This document shows positions 20,969 through 32,466 of a DNA stretch of 64,000 bases, in pieces (position 1 is the first letter of the stretch; the number at the start of each line of letters is the position of its first letter). A program made the position numbers and the translations under genes. The stretch is taken from the NCBI RefSeq assembly GCF_010389155.1, contig NC_057769.1:2666001-2730000 (forward strand), given 5' to 3'. Source of the stretch: Erigeron canadensis (Eukaryota > Streptophyta > Magnoliopsida > Asterales > Asteraceae). The notes beneath the pieces were generated by a model, which searched no databases, was not told where the DNA came from, and worked only from the letters and a program-made list of their open reading frames with translations.

Positions 20969-23900
20969 TCATTCTATAGCAAGATGAGGAATTTGTGAGA
21001 TGATGGGCCAGTACTTGCCTTTTCTACTACGATACTTTTTTCCCAGTCTCGGGCAATAATTCACACACAAACTTGAAAGCGAAGGAATTAGCGTCTCTGG
21101 CAAATCTCTAAGCTTTGGGCATGACCAAACTACTAATTCTTCAAGGCAAGTGAGGTGTTGCATCCCCTTTGAAAGTGATTTCATGTCCATAAAATTACTG
21201 ATATATAGATAAGTTAGAGATGATGGAAGATGGAAACATGACGTAGTAGTATTGCTGCTATTCGTCATATCTTCTGCATTTGCAAATGGAATCACTCCAG
21301 AGTTCTCACCATACAAGATTAGAGTAACAAGAGAGGTTGGGAAATTTTGCACCCCCCAATCTAAAATGGGCTTCTTTAAGCCTCCTATTGACAGGTTGCT
21401 CAAATTTGGAGGCCACAAACCACAAGGAAAAGAGTAGTCAATACTTGGACAGTAACTTATCCACATATATTCCAAAGATGCAAGACTTTGCAAATGTTCA
21501 TGAGGAAATGACTTTAGATTCTTGCAATTATTGATCAAAAGAGATCTTAGGCAAAGAAATGGGAGAAAACCAAAGCCTTTACATGGAATAGATTCTAAAT
21601 TATCACAACTAGAAACCATCAACGTGGTGAGGTGAACTAAGCATCCTTCCGGGAACAACCTCAGTTTTGGCAATTTATAAATGACAAGAGATTCAAGCGA
21701 TGACAAGAAGTTATTAAGAAGCCAATTCACCTCCAGATTATGACAATTCTCAATATTAAGAATTTTCAAAGAGGACGGAAGGTTGTGATTTGTTGGAAAG
21801 GTCAAAGATGTAATTGAACCACAACCGGATATCTTTAACTTCTCGATATTATTTGGACAATAGTAACTCTCTAACCTCAGACAATTGTTAATTTCAACTT
21901 CTCTAAAAGATTGTATGCTAATCACAGAATTTACCTTTTTCTCTTCCAGGGATAACAAATTTACACACCCACTTACTTCCAACTTCTGCAAACTCAGAAG
22001 AATTTCACATGCCTCCACGTCTGATTTCCACAAATGTCTAACTTCATCACATTGTAAAATGCGTAAATTTTCAACTGCCTGGAGATGAGCTAAAACTTCA
22101 CCAGATAGCTGAGTAAGTCCTTTGATATCACACATTGTCAATCTATTGATTGATGAAGATAGACCAACTATGCTTCTCAATACCGATACTGAACATCCTT
22201 GTATATCTAAAACCCGAAGTGACGGTATTAACTCAACTGCCACCACATCTAGTGCCGGACAACTGATTATAGACATCTCATGAAGACAAGGAAATGATCC
22301 AGCAGTTCCTTCTTTGTCACCAGTTGACCATTCCTTCCAGTCCTGCATATCTTTAAATTCCAAAACTTCAAGTGATGGAAATGCGACACCATAGGGAGAG
22401 TTGAGAGGTGCAAGTAACTCCGGACCCAATATTTTCAACCCATTCATGCTTTGAACTAACAACTTCTGAAGTGACGGTAGATGTCCAAGTGTTGGTAAAC
22501 ATATACAACTTCTAGAGCCACATAAAGTAAGCTGGGTTAAGAAAACATATGAGGGATCCCCGACCCAACTAGGAAATTTTTTTCCACCATAGTACAAAAT
22601 CTTGAGGCTTGTTAACATCTCAAAAGGCTGTAGCCCTTCCAGAACTTCATATTCAGTCACTTCATTACGAGAACTATCAAAGACATCACTCCATTTCATC
22701 TCCATATCACAAAGGCCCTTCTTTTGCTGTAAGTTTGCCTCCTTGGCTTGTGTTGCATCTATCACTTTATCGAGCCTTTCAATGGAAAGTTGACCTTGAA
22801 GATGCAATAGGCCCTTAAGATCAGATATTTTAAACTCATCAGCTCCTCCAACGATGACTTTGGAAAGCGTTTGCAGACCTGTCAACTCACCAAGTCGTAA
22901 CGGCGTCTTGGTTAGCTTTGGAGTATCTCTAATGTCAAGATGTCGCAGGTTTACTAACTTTACAGCACTATTTGGCAAGCTAGATAAATGTGGACATCCA
23001 GAAAGCAACAAGCTTTGTAGATTATAAAGGTCACCGACTTGTTCGGGTAAACATGTGATGTCAGTGTTGGAAAAATTGAGATACCTCATATGTTTGAGAC
23101 TACCAATAGATTGTGGTATCTCTGTAATGTTATAATTAGCTAGGCTTAGCACCCTTAGGAACTGTAGTTGGGGAATTAGCTCGGTAAGAACCTTGTTTGA
23201 TAAGTAAAATCTTTGCCATGTAAACAACTTTGTAACTGACATAGCTAAGAAAGTTCGCAAGCATCTAACTCTTTTTAATGCCTTGAACTTTCTGTAGACT
23301 CCATATCGTTCACGAATAAATGAAAGGTGGTGGAACTTCTCTAAAGCTTCAGTCTTGGCGTAAACATCTATCATATCACCAAATGTATAAAAGAACTCTC
23401 TTGAGACACTTGTGGCCAAGTCATTTATCAGCTCATGCATTGCATATCGTGATTTATCAATGGTAGACTGCTGAAAAAACGATCGTGACTCTAGCTCTTC
23501 AAAACACTCCCTTCCTAAGCTCTCCATTAACTTGCTGCCTTTCGAATCCTGCAAAAGTCCTTCTGCCATCCATAGTAGGACCAGTTCATCCTTGTCAAAT
23601 AAGTAATCCTTAGGAAATAAGCAACAATATGCAAACATTTGCTTTAAATGCGGTGGGAGATCATAGTAGCTGAGCCTTAGAGCTGGAAGAATTTCATTCT
23701 GCAAATTCCATATTTCACTATTCAACAACTCCTCCCATTCTTCATTCTTCGTCTTTGTTCTCAATACCCTCCCTAGTGTCCTCAAAGCCAAAGGCAATCC
23801 GCCACATTTCTTCACGATACCTTCACCATATGATTTGAGGGTTGGATGTGAATCAAAATTTTGTTTACCTAATGCATGCTGAGCAAATAAAGATAAAGAT

Positions 23901-24916
23901 TTTTCATTTGACAAAAGCTCGAGAGGGTAAGATTGAGCAGAGTCCATTACAGATGCAACCGTGGTTTTCCGTGTTGTTACAATTATTTTACTCCCGGATG
24001 CCCCTACAACGAAAGGGCGTTGGAGGAGTTCCCAATCATTGTAACTTTCGTTCCATACATCGTCTAGAACAAGTAGGAACCTTTTACTTGAAAGTCTTTC
24101 CGAAAGGGCCACATGAAGCTGATTAAGAGTTTCAAACTTTTTGTCTTCCCCACCCACATCTTTGAAAATAGCCTTGCTAATATTAAATACATCGAACTCG
24201 TCTGTCACACAAACCCATGACATGAGTTCAAAGTGATCCTTAACTTTCTTATCATTATACAATACTTGTGCAAGAGTGGTCTTGCCAATCCCACCCAAAC
24301 CAACAATGGACACAATGCTGAAGTTTTCATCACATGATTCGTTTCCTAACAACTTCATTAGCAATGCCTCTTTATCCTCATCACGACCCACAATTCTGGT
24401 TACATCAACCAATGAAGTTTCCTCTAATCGTCTACTTGTTCTATGTGATTTCTCAACATTACTAATCAAACCCAGAATACTTTTCTCCTCAACAAGAGCA
24501 CGCAATTTGGTTGTAATCTCATCGAGCTTATAACTCATCTTACGACCATACTTTATGCTATGAGGAGCGACACTAGTACAACAAGTTGGAATAACTTTCA
24601 ATACCTTACTAATATTGGCATTAGATGTCTCTTTCAATTGGTACTGCATAGCTTCGGTGGCCAAATCATCGAGTATATCGTCTATTTCGTAAGCCAAATG
24701 CTCAAGTTTGTTGAGCCACAACTGAACAGAACTGTCTTTGATGTGCTTCTGACCTGCATCAACAAGGACAGCTTGAATCTGGGACAAAGTGCTTTTCCAG
24801 TTCTCCAGCTCAGAATATATTCCTGCAGATCGAGCTAGCCTGATCAAGTCAGCAGAGGCCAGCTTCTCAAACAACACCGTAATAAATGCTCCTATAAAGA
24901 TTTCGGCAATAGCCAT
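20969..24916 (-). CDS. CC-NBS-LRR (CNL) disease-resistance protein 1
   Basis: A single-exon frame of 1315 residues, the usual length of this class. These are intracellular immune receptors: nucleotide exchange in the NB-ARC drives activation after effector sensing by the LRR. The Rx-type coiled-coil domain (about 1-170) has an EDVID-like AYEIDDILDDLA at 75-86. NB-ARC motifs: P-loop GLGGIGKTT (206-214), kinase-2 LLVLDDVW (281-288), RNBS-B GSKIIVTTR (308-316), GLPLA (373-377) and RNBS-D FAYCCLFPKDY (428-438). The MHD position reads MHE (493-495), an unusual variant. The LRR region spans about 560-1300 with regular LxxLxxLxL spacing. The start MAIAEIF matches its paralogue at 44087. It is in frame throughout, so probably functional; specificity is unknown. 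Confidence 0.93.
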   Translation of the reverse strand: MAIAEIFIGAFITVLFEKLASADLIRLARSAGIYSELENWKSTLSQIQAVLVDAGQKHIKDSSVQLWLNKLEHLAYEIDDILDDLATEAMQYQLKETSNANISKVLKVIPTCCTSVAPHSIKYGRKMSYKLDEITTKLRALVEEKSILGLISNVEKSHRTSRRLEETSLVDVTRIVGRDEDKEALLMKLLGNESCDENFSIVSIVGLGGIGKTTLAQVLYNDKKVKDHFELMSWVCVTDEFDVFNISKAIFKDVGGEDKKFETLNQLHVALSERLSSKRFLLVLDDVWNESYNDWELLQRPFVVGASGSKIIVTTRKTTVASVMDSAQSYPLELLSNEKSLSLFAQHALGKQNFDSHPTLKSYGEGIVKKCGGLPLALRTLGRVLRTKTKNEEWEELLNSEIWNLQNEILPALRLSYYDLPPHLKQMFAYCCLFPKDYLFDKDELVLLWMAEGLLQDSKGSKLMESLGRECFEELESRSFFQQSTIDKSRYAMHELINDLATSVSREFFYTFGDMIDVYAKTEALEKFHHLSFIRERYGVYRKFKALKRVRCLRTFLAMSVTKLFTWQRFYLSNKVLTELIPQLQFLRVLSLANYNITEIPQSIGSLKHMRYLNFSNTDITCLPEQVGDLYNLQSLLLSGCPHLSSLPNSAVKLVNLRHLDIRDTPKLTKTPLRLGELTGLQTLSKVIVGGADEFKISDLKGLLHLQGQLSIERLDKVIDATQAKEANLQQKKGLCDMEMKWSDVFDSSRNEVTEYEVLEGLQPFEMLTSLKILYYGGKKFPSWVGDPSYVFLTQLTLCGSRSCICLPTLGHLPSLQKLLVQSMNGLKILGPELLAPLNSPYGVAFPSLEVLEFKDMQDWKEWSTGDKEGTAGSFPCLHEMSIISCPALDVVAVELIPSLRVLDIQGCSVSVLRSIVGLSSSINRLTMCDIKGLTQLSGEVLAHLQAVENLRILQCDEVRHLWKSDVEACEILLSLQKLEVSGCVNLLSLEEKKVNSVISIQSFREVEINNCLRLESYYCPNNIEKLKISGCGSITSLTFPTNHNLPSSLKILNIENCHNLEVNWLLNNFLSSLESLVIYKLPKLRLFPEGCLVHLTTLMVSSCDNLESIPCKGFGFLPFLCLRSLLINNCKNLKSFPHEHLQSLASLEYMWISYCPSIDYSFPCGLWPPNLSNLSIGGLKKPILDWGVQNFPTSLVTLILYGENSGVIPFANAEDMTNSSNTTTSCFHLPSSLTYLYISNFMDMKSLSKGMQHLTCLEELVVWSCPKLRDLPETLIPSLSSLCVNYCPRLGKKYRSRKGKYWPIISQIPHLAIE

Positions 24917-25857
24917 ATGTAAAAAGGGGAAGACGGCCTGTTTCTTAAGGTTTGAGTTTTAATTTCAGATATTGTTTGGGTTGAAAATTGGCAAATAATG
25001 CAAAGGAGTTGACTGAAGATGTGTGGATCACATAAAATGACTATAAGACACCAATCACACCAACTGCATAGCTGTCATTGTTTGAAAATATTAAAATAAA
25101 TATGATATTCCACTTTGAGATTTTTATCTCTCATGACAACTGAGCACGTTTGTTGATGTGGGTGACATGGACAGTGGACATATATATATATATACATATA
25201 TATATATTCTTTAAAGTAACTTTTTACTTTTTTTAATAAAGAAGTCATATGTTACGTCACCGCCGCATTGGCAGAATGCCTAGTCAACGCCGAATTAGTT
25301 ATTGATCATCAAGAAAGTCAATGTTGTTACAAAGGGGATAAAGAAAGCCAACTTTGGCTGTTCTTGTAGAGAATCAAATTTCCATAGTGAAAAGTAGATT
25401 GTTATTTTACGACATTTAACCAATTATAAATCATGTCAAAATATTAGATGCCCATATTATTTAATTATTTAACATTATTAATAAAAATAGTTAGTTATTC
25501 GGTATTAGTAGATAAAAAAAATATATTTAAGCATGCATAATATAGACACAATGAAAACAAATAAACACATATGCCATGGAAGTACCTGTCCTCTTTGTCT
25601 GGATCCGCTTCAAGTAGTAGTAACACAATATGCAGATCATATAAAAAATCGTCATTGATATTATTACAAAATGCCGTTAAGTTAATGATTATGCTTCCCA
25701 AGACAACTAATTACTTTTGTTTAACACTATCAAAACTACAAATAGTAAATGTGTAATTAGTACTTACTGCTAAGAATGTACTGCTATGGCGGTTTTTTTC
25801 TTTTTAGGATGACCGACCCATTATCGTCCCCCATTGACCCATCGAAACTTTGACAAA
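24917..25857. other. Upstream region of CNL1, no gene seen
   Basis: The first bases upstream of the ATG resemble those of the second CNL gene. TA repeats lie at 25170-25206. A CACCGCCGCATT...GCCTAGT segment at 25259-25285 resembles a Helitron 3' end. No coding sequence is seen. Confidence 0.4.
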
Positions 25858-28800
25858 ATGTGGCTAAAGGTCCTCGTAGTAAATACCAGGCAACTGTTTA
25901 GAATCAAAGATTAGAACCTTGTGAGGGAGTGCACCGAATTGTCTACAAATGTTGCCAGTTCATAAATAAATTGGACTTGTACTCCGTACTCCCAACAATA
26001 ATGTTGAGCAATCTCGACTGAATATCAATAACTTTGTAACAACATTTAGAATTGACAAGTTTCACACTAATCTAAATCTTGGCCAACACTTCACTACGAT
26101 TTTCTAGAAACAGCAAAACTGTCAGGTCTGGAAACGAAATCAACATATAAGAAGACACAAGTACATCTGGTTCCAAACATTTTGCAGAAAGTCAGGCGGG
26201 ATACAACTTAGTTGAACATGTGTTGCTTTATGTTCTTCGCCTTATGTCTCTATGATAAAATTATCATACACAAACTACTAAGCTACTTCATAATCAACAA
26301 AATAACTTCCATGGTATATAGACTATCGCTAAATCCCTCCTAGTCCTACCGAGTATATAACATTAACAGATGCATGCAAGTAGCATGAGGATCGCATATT
26401 AATATAAAGTGAACCTAGAGAAATGTTGACCATGTGTATGCACACATGTAGATGACCGGCTTTAACAATTATACAGCTAGGTTGGAATTCATAGCACGCA
26501 CCATGAAAGTTCGGTTAAAAAATTAATGGACATCAGTCTTTGCTAACTCTAATGCATGAAGGAACTAAAAGATATTTGTCTATCAAACAGAGTTTATTGT
26601 TGTGTAGAGAACAATTGGTTTAACAACTACTTGCCTCTTATTTGCTTTTAGATTGTAAACCACAACAAGTTGCATTAAGATAATATATAAATAGAGGCCA
26701 ATATAAGTAAAAACTGGGTAGTGACTGAATTACAGTAAGTTGTATTCGTATTACTTGAACAGATATATTAGAACATACCTTGGTGATCAATTGCGTTACT
26801 TTGTGGTCCTATCATTTCTACTCCAACGTCATTAAGCAATACTATACCTTATGAAGTAACTTCCAAAGGGAATGCCAGTAGTGGCGACATTGGAGATTTT
26901 GCCACCTTTATAAATCGCCGGCCTGCGGAAAAAAAAAAAGATCATCAATGTGAAACATGCACTTAAAAAGATTACAAGAACTAACTTAGAACTAAGTTCC
27001 AGCTTCCAAAATAGAAGGATTTGTTACAAGGTATAATGACGACTCCATCTTCAAAATTGCCACCTCTAATGATAGCCTCATAGGTGCGGAAAAAGCATGA
27101 AACCAATCTGAACTAGATTCAAGAATAAGACGAATGGTAACAGCATGAGCCCAGTGTATTCCCAACGCAGCAACAAGATGAGAATCAATGTTTCCAGTAC
27201 TGTCCACGGTAGCCGGCCTATTATCTGCAAATTTGTATTGAATAACTCAACTTACAATGGAAGCTTGCACAATACATTTAACACAACCATGACTTCCTAC
27301 CTTGGAAAGAATACTGAGAGATTTGATTAGTGATTCGAGATCTAACTTGGTTTGTCATCACCACTAGGTATTCATGAAAATTCAGCAAGGAACCTGGAAA
27401 TGTCAATATCAAAGACCATATAGGTTACTAAGCCAGTTAGTAATATAGCTTTAGTGCTTTACAACAACAAAAAAAGCTGAGAATGTTAAGTACTTAAGTC
27501 TCACTGTAAAAATGATATATGCCAACCCAATGGATGTTGCCTTTGAGGTCCTTGTCCGTATTCCCTAGATACAACACAATAAGCATTATCATTTAAATTT
27601 TGTATCGACTTATAGTGGTTTGTCATTTGTGCAAAGTTAACTAACCCGGAAACAAGGGCAGCCATGCTATCGATGATTAGCAACTTCACTTGATGCTGGA
27701 GGAGTGAAACTTTGATTTTTTGCAAGCTGGAGACGAAACAGTTGAATATTGACAATCACATACACATAGATAATTAGATGTATAATGAACTTTAGATGGC
27801 ATAAAAACATTGAAAAGAATCAACTTCTAAACCTCTCAGTGAACTCAGCAATAGAACCGGGTCTTAAAACTGTGATCCTACAGTCCTACCTGCCATCTAT
27901 ACAAAAACATGAAAGAGTACCTTTATAAGTAAAATATTTAAAATACGATAAAAACATATATTTCTATAACAGAGGCATGTTTATATCTCTGGATATCCAA
28001 TATCAAGTGAACGTTTACTTGTGTAACTCATACACATCTTTCTTTGTACTTCTATTGATACATTTTTTAATATTTTATCACAGCAATTCAGCACTGTTGT
28101 TTTGTATAGTTTGTTCCAATTAGGGCACTTTGAGAAATTATCTAGTGACCAAAAACTTACTTTAGTAACTATTTTTAATAATTAAGTCCTTGTATCTGAT
28201 TTTTAAATATAAAGAGTGGGACAATTAAACCATACCTCTTTTGTTATGCCCTCCAAGCAAAATATTTCTGGGAAACTATTAAGACCAGTTTCGATTAACC
28301 GATAAAAATTAAAATATCTATTTATCAAGTAAAAATTATAAAAAAGGAAACATGATCAAACTAATTGGAACTTCAGATTCAAGATAAGCTAGAGCAAACA
28401 TGTGTCAAAAGAAGAAATGATGAAAATGGAAAAAAAAAAAAAAAAAAAAAAAAGAATAATGATACACATGCCTAGTCTAGTCCATGGATGACAGATGGTT
28501 TAGCCATTTACTGTCTCCGTATTTCCATATTTTCTATGCCATGTTAGGCATAGCTTTAGGCAAGTGGTTTAGGCATAACAATCATTACTGAATAATGAAA
28601 GGCAGCTCACAGGTACCTTCTCGAATTAAATTTGGATTCTACATCAATATATATTACATGACCATCCAAGCCTCCATAACAAGACGGCAGTGCAGTCAAA
28701 AGGGCAATCTTCAAGCAGAACTGCAAGTTCAAGACTTCAAGAAATAAGCAAAATATATGTTCAATTGTGCTATGATCTACAACGTCTACTTAAGGAGGAT

Positions 28801-29330
28801 GGCATAAACTAGTAATATAGTCCAGAACCGGTAACATAGTTCAAGAGACTTAAACAACATGTGTGTTTCCAAACATAATGTTGTGAGAAGTTAATGAATT
28901 GGAGAACTGACACACCTGGGTCTTTCCAATTCCTGCAGGTCCGACCAACTCTGTCAAAGCACCAAATGGTAGCCCACCAGATAATGCTGCATCAAGACCC
29001 TTTAAATGTGTTGGAAGATGACCTAGAGAGCCCGCCTCCAGATCCACCAAGGTGAAAGGGACCTCCGGCCCAAGAATGATAAAAAAAATATGGTTAGATC
29101 TACCGGAGTAGGACCTTTAACCTGAAGGGAATAATCTCGATCTCAAGAACCCTGATCTCGATCTCAAAAACGCTCAGTCTCCGATCTAAGGATACAGGAA
29201 AAAGAGCCGTTGGGGAAGGAGAGAGAAGAGGGTAGAGAGAAACCCTATTATTTATTTTTTTTATACTTTTTTTCCTTTTGTGAATTATGATATAAAAGAG
29301 ATTATTTTCTAGTCTTAAATTTATGAACAC
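25858..29330 (-). pseudogene. RAD51B copy B, truncated and disabled
   Basis: Homologous to the intact gene from its 3' flank to exon 3. Relics of exons 3-12 are recognisable in order; exon 11 begins at 26922 and exon 10 spans 27224-27108. Disabling changes: a 22-base deletion removing the exon-12 acceptor (near 26258); CAA to TAA in exon 11 (26849-26851); exon-10 donor GT to AT (27106-27107); CGA to TGA (27372-27374) and a one-base insertion (27365) in exon 9; an 8-base insertion in exon 6 (about 27881); exon-5 acceptor AG lost (about 28300). Exons 1-2 are gone: homology stops at about 29022, followed by roughly 200 bases of unrelated sequence, then the promoter-side flank resumes at about 29250. 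It cannot make RAD51B. Confidence 0.92.
28431..28453. repeat. Poly-A run
   Basis: An A-homopolymer of about 23 bases in an intron position of RAD51B copy B; the intact copy lacks it. Confidence 0.85.
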
Positions 29331-29345
29331 GAAATACCTAGCTAT

Positions 29346-30788
29346 TGACTACTACACACTTGCGGGCAGTGAACCCGTTCGTATGTAATATAGTTGACAT
29401 GGTAAACCGAGGTCGAACACAAGGACTTAATAAGCAATTGTTACAATAAAATGATTCAGATTAAAAAAGGGGGGTTTTGTGACCGAATTGTCACGTTGCA
29501 AAGTTAGTGAGAAAAGTTAGTAATCCCGTAGGATTAATCGCAAAGAGTATTCGATTGGTTTAATCTTAACACAGATTTAAAAATGAACACCTACTTGGAT
29601 CAGCTCACATGCCAATCATCGGGTCTTAATATTACTTGCATTTGTTGAACGACTCAAAAAGTAGACAAGATGAACTCCCGTTATACTTGAAACTTTAACT
29701 GCTCAAAACATAATTATTGCTCCCGCACTTAATTTCTCCTCTAAACAGTTAAGCATTAAATTCACGAGTTGATTTTATGATTTAATCTTTTGAAAGCTTT
29801 CTCCTGAACTGCTTATTCGCCTAATCAGATCCCTCTATCATAGACGTTTACACATTCAAAATGAATTTAATAGTTTTTAATCTTTATCGTCGATTTCTCC
29901 CGAACTCCAACGATTTTAGGTTAATTATAGACCGATTAACCATTTCATAAATCAATTGACAATGACATAGATTTCTCCCGAACTTCTAATTACAATTATC
30001 AATCAATTAATATAAAAGTTGAAAACAATATTTAAATCCAAATAAATGTGGATCTTCGATTAAACATAAAACCTTGTTCAACATTCACAAGCAACATCAA
30101 TTCGACCCTATGACATGCTTACTATCCAAGCGGGTGCTAAAGATTTAGCTATTCATATTAGAAATGCAAGAACAAACATATAGAGAGGAGATCATATTAT
30201 ACCAAATGAATGATGATAATCCGGTAGCAATGATGATTACAATCAAAAGCTGAAAATAATCGAAACCCTAATCACTTGGTTGCTCCAAAGTATTCCTCAG
30301 TATATGAAAAACTATGAAATTGTGTTATGAATTCGTCCAAAAGTGCAGAACCCTAATTAATCCTCTGTACAAAACACGCGTGTAACGGCCGTTAGTGGGA
30401 TAACGGCCGTTAGTATTATACTTGAGGTCTAACGGGGGTTACTGGGGTAACGGCCGTTACTCTTCAGTTGATAACTAACGGCCGTTAGTTCCCTAACTGC
30501 CAGTTACAGGAGAAACCACAAACCACCTATGTAACGGCCGTTAGTGGGCTAACGGCAGTTACAACTTCCAGATTTCGTTTTCTTCATCTTTCGCGTGATT
30601 TCACCCGAATCTTTCTCCCGTTTCTTCCTTAACTCATCAAAATCGACCAATTCATTCGTCTAATCAATTTCCAACCTGAAAACACTCAACACACCTTCAA
30701 AGCATCGAAAGTTGGATATAAAACTATCAAAATGACGAATAATTGGTTCTAAAATCACGTGGGAAATGGTACAAAATATGACACATCA
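29346..30788 (-). mobile_element. Solo LTR of a Gypsy/LARD-like element (copy E) with palindrome array
   Basis: Read on the minus strand it starts TGATGTGTCATATTTTG and ends GTGTGTAGTAGTCA, with TG...CA ends. The low-coordinate end matches 5229 and 33234, and the high-coordinate end shares CACATCA with 34828. It sits in the promoter-side flank of RAD51B copy B, at a place where the intact copy (about 17330) has none. No internal domain or second LTR is present. No clear target duplication is visible. The array at 30383-30561 is described separately. Confidence 0.75.
30383..30561. repeat. Four pairs of TAACGGCCGTTA palindromes
   Basis: Copies start at 30383, 30401, 30430, 30448, 30476, 30494, 30532 and 30550. 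Five are the perfect 12-mer TAACGGCCGTTA and three are variants. The distance within each pair is exactly 18 bases. Each palindrome contains two opposed AACGG cores, the core of the plant mitosis-specific activator (MSA) element bound by MYB3R proteins. Binding is inference only. Confidence 0.9.
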
Positions 30789-30959
30789 ATGGGTAAACTG
30801 TCAGTCCAAAGGCCCAACGTGTAATTTACCCGACCCATTTAACATCAAGGATGTAGTTGGTTTATATAGTTTTGTATGTATAAAAATTCACTTTCATAGT
30901 TCTAAGATGACCCTTTAAAATATTTCAAACATTATATGTTATTTGTGTATAAAATTTCA

Positions 30960-31360
30960 TTTAGTTTGGATCAGTTTGAGTATATGTCAATAGGTTCATA
31001 GCCCGACGGCATCCAAAGCCCTTTAAGGCTTGGCCTGGGGAGAGCCATGTTCGAGTCTGAAGAGACAAAGGTTGACTGTCGTGCTGTTTGACGAACTATT
31101 CCGTGGGTTTTTCTGGAATTAGAGAGATATCATTATGGAATTAGGGTTTTTTCAGCGGCATTCCGAATTGAATCCTGAGACCAGGGTTCGAGTTTGAGTA
31201 GACAAAGTTTTACCTCCAATTTAACGTCATGACTTCTGTAGCGGTTAAATTGGTGAGTTTTTCCTCCCATGTGGTCTCTGACTCCGTGGATCGGTCGCTA
31301 ATGACTGTTTATCCGTATGGATGTAACGGCTAACCGTCCCGTAACATGAACGTTTAAAAA
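30960..31360 (+). mobile_element. SINE-like sequence, possibly two units
   Basis: Two B-box-like motifs (TGTTCGAGTC at 31049, GGTTCGAGTT at 31186), each followed by a similar GAGTAGACAAAG or GAAGAGACAAAGG segment, suggest a dimeric or doubly inserted tRNA-derived SINE. It ends near an A-run at 31357. Target duplications were not found. Confidence 0.45.
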
Positions 31361-31932
31361 AAAAAATAAGGTGACAGATTTTGAATATGCATTAAACATA
31401 AATACTTATTTAAATAAAATAATATTATGTAGACACTTATCAAAAAGTTTATGACTAAATATTTTATTGTCATTAAATCTGTAATTAGAATTTGAAATGA
31501 TATGAAACTTTAATTTTGTAATTTTTTGGAATATACGATCGAGAATTTCATAATATCTTTCAAAATCAATACAAATCGTATTTGATTAGACTTTTTTCTA
31601 CTAGAATTTGATAAAACTACTATAGTTATGTCACTTTTTGCAAGTACAAAAACGAGTATATTAATTACCTTCACTTCTCAAATAACTTGAAAAGTGGTAT
31701 ATTAATTTCAGTTATAATCATATGATAACAGATTAATTAGCTTAAAGAAAAACAACCGAGTAACAAAAAAAAAACGAAAACGAAACAACTTGAGGTTTGC
31801 ACGCAACCTATGAGACTAAAAAAACAAAAGGAGGTTTAAAGCCAACGATCGATATGATTGATCGAGCTGAATATTAATATTGAACGTAGTCATGGTATAG
31901 TAGCCGGTTACGAGATGAAATATATATCTTAA

Positions 31933-32466
31933 TTATGAACTTCGCTCTAGCATATCTTGATACCTTTTAAAAGATTCAAGTTTCTGAAGTCTCATTCGCT
32001 TATGGAACTTCATTATGAAGAGATCCGCGACGTGATCAATTTCATCCTCTAGACGAAAATCTTCACCATCATTCTCTTTCAAGTTCTTCACCAAATCAAT
32101 CACAGAAGTATTTGGAGTTCCTAACTCATCATCAACCTCTTCATCAAAAAGGGAGTGTCTCAAATCCGGATAATCATCGTCATCATAAGCTCCCAAACTT
32201 TGGACAACTTTCTGATCATCGTCGTCGTCTTCTTGTGATGGACCCCCAAGTAGTAACGCATGAATTTTATGCGAGATTGAACTTTTTCTTAGTGTGAGAC
32301 CATGAAACTTTTTGTTTTTCAACAAGGAGAAAATTATAACTCTAGCTTTCAGGGTCTCTATTTTACTTTTAATAGCCAACGATTTAGATTTTGTGACCGA
32401 TGTCACTAGAGATATTATGTTCTTCAAAAAAAGAGACGCCCCGTTCTTCATTCTTCCCTGTTTCAC
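31933..32466 (-). CDS. DUF761 domain protein (cotton-fibre-type)
   Basis: An uninterrupted 177-residue frame. The N-terminal third is basic and hydrophobic, with Lys/Leu/Ile-rich helices. The middle is strongly acidic (EDDDDDQ, YDDDDYPD). The C-terminus (about 143-177) is the DUF761 block, with VADLFIMKFHKRMRLQK and then SFKRYQDMLERS. Members are small plant-specific proteins of unclear biochemical role, often stress- or growth-linked. The ATG at 32464-32466 gives the expected N-terminus. The neighbours are mobile elements, so it is an isolated gene. AT-rich sequence with TATA-like motifs lies upstream (about 32590-32620). It appears intact. Confidence 0.85.
   Translation of the reverse strand: MKQGRMKNGASLFLKNIISLVTSVTKSKSLAIKSKIETLKARVIIFSLLKNKKFHGLTLRKSSISHKIHALLLGGPSQEDDDDDQKVVQSLGAYDDDDYPDLRHSLFDEEVDDELGTPNTSVIDLVKNLKENDGEDFRLEDEIDHVADLFIMKFHKRMRLQKLESFKRYQDMLERSS

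Noticed and set aside
25858..29330. Second functional RAD51B
   Set aside because: Premature stops, frameshifts, lost splice sites and missing exons 1-2 rule out a full protein.
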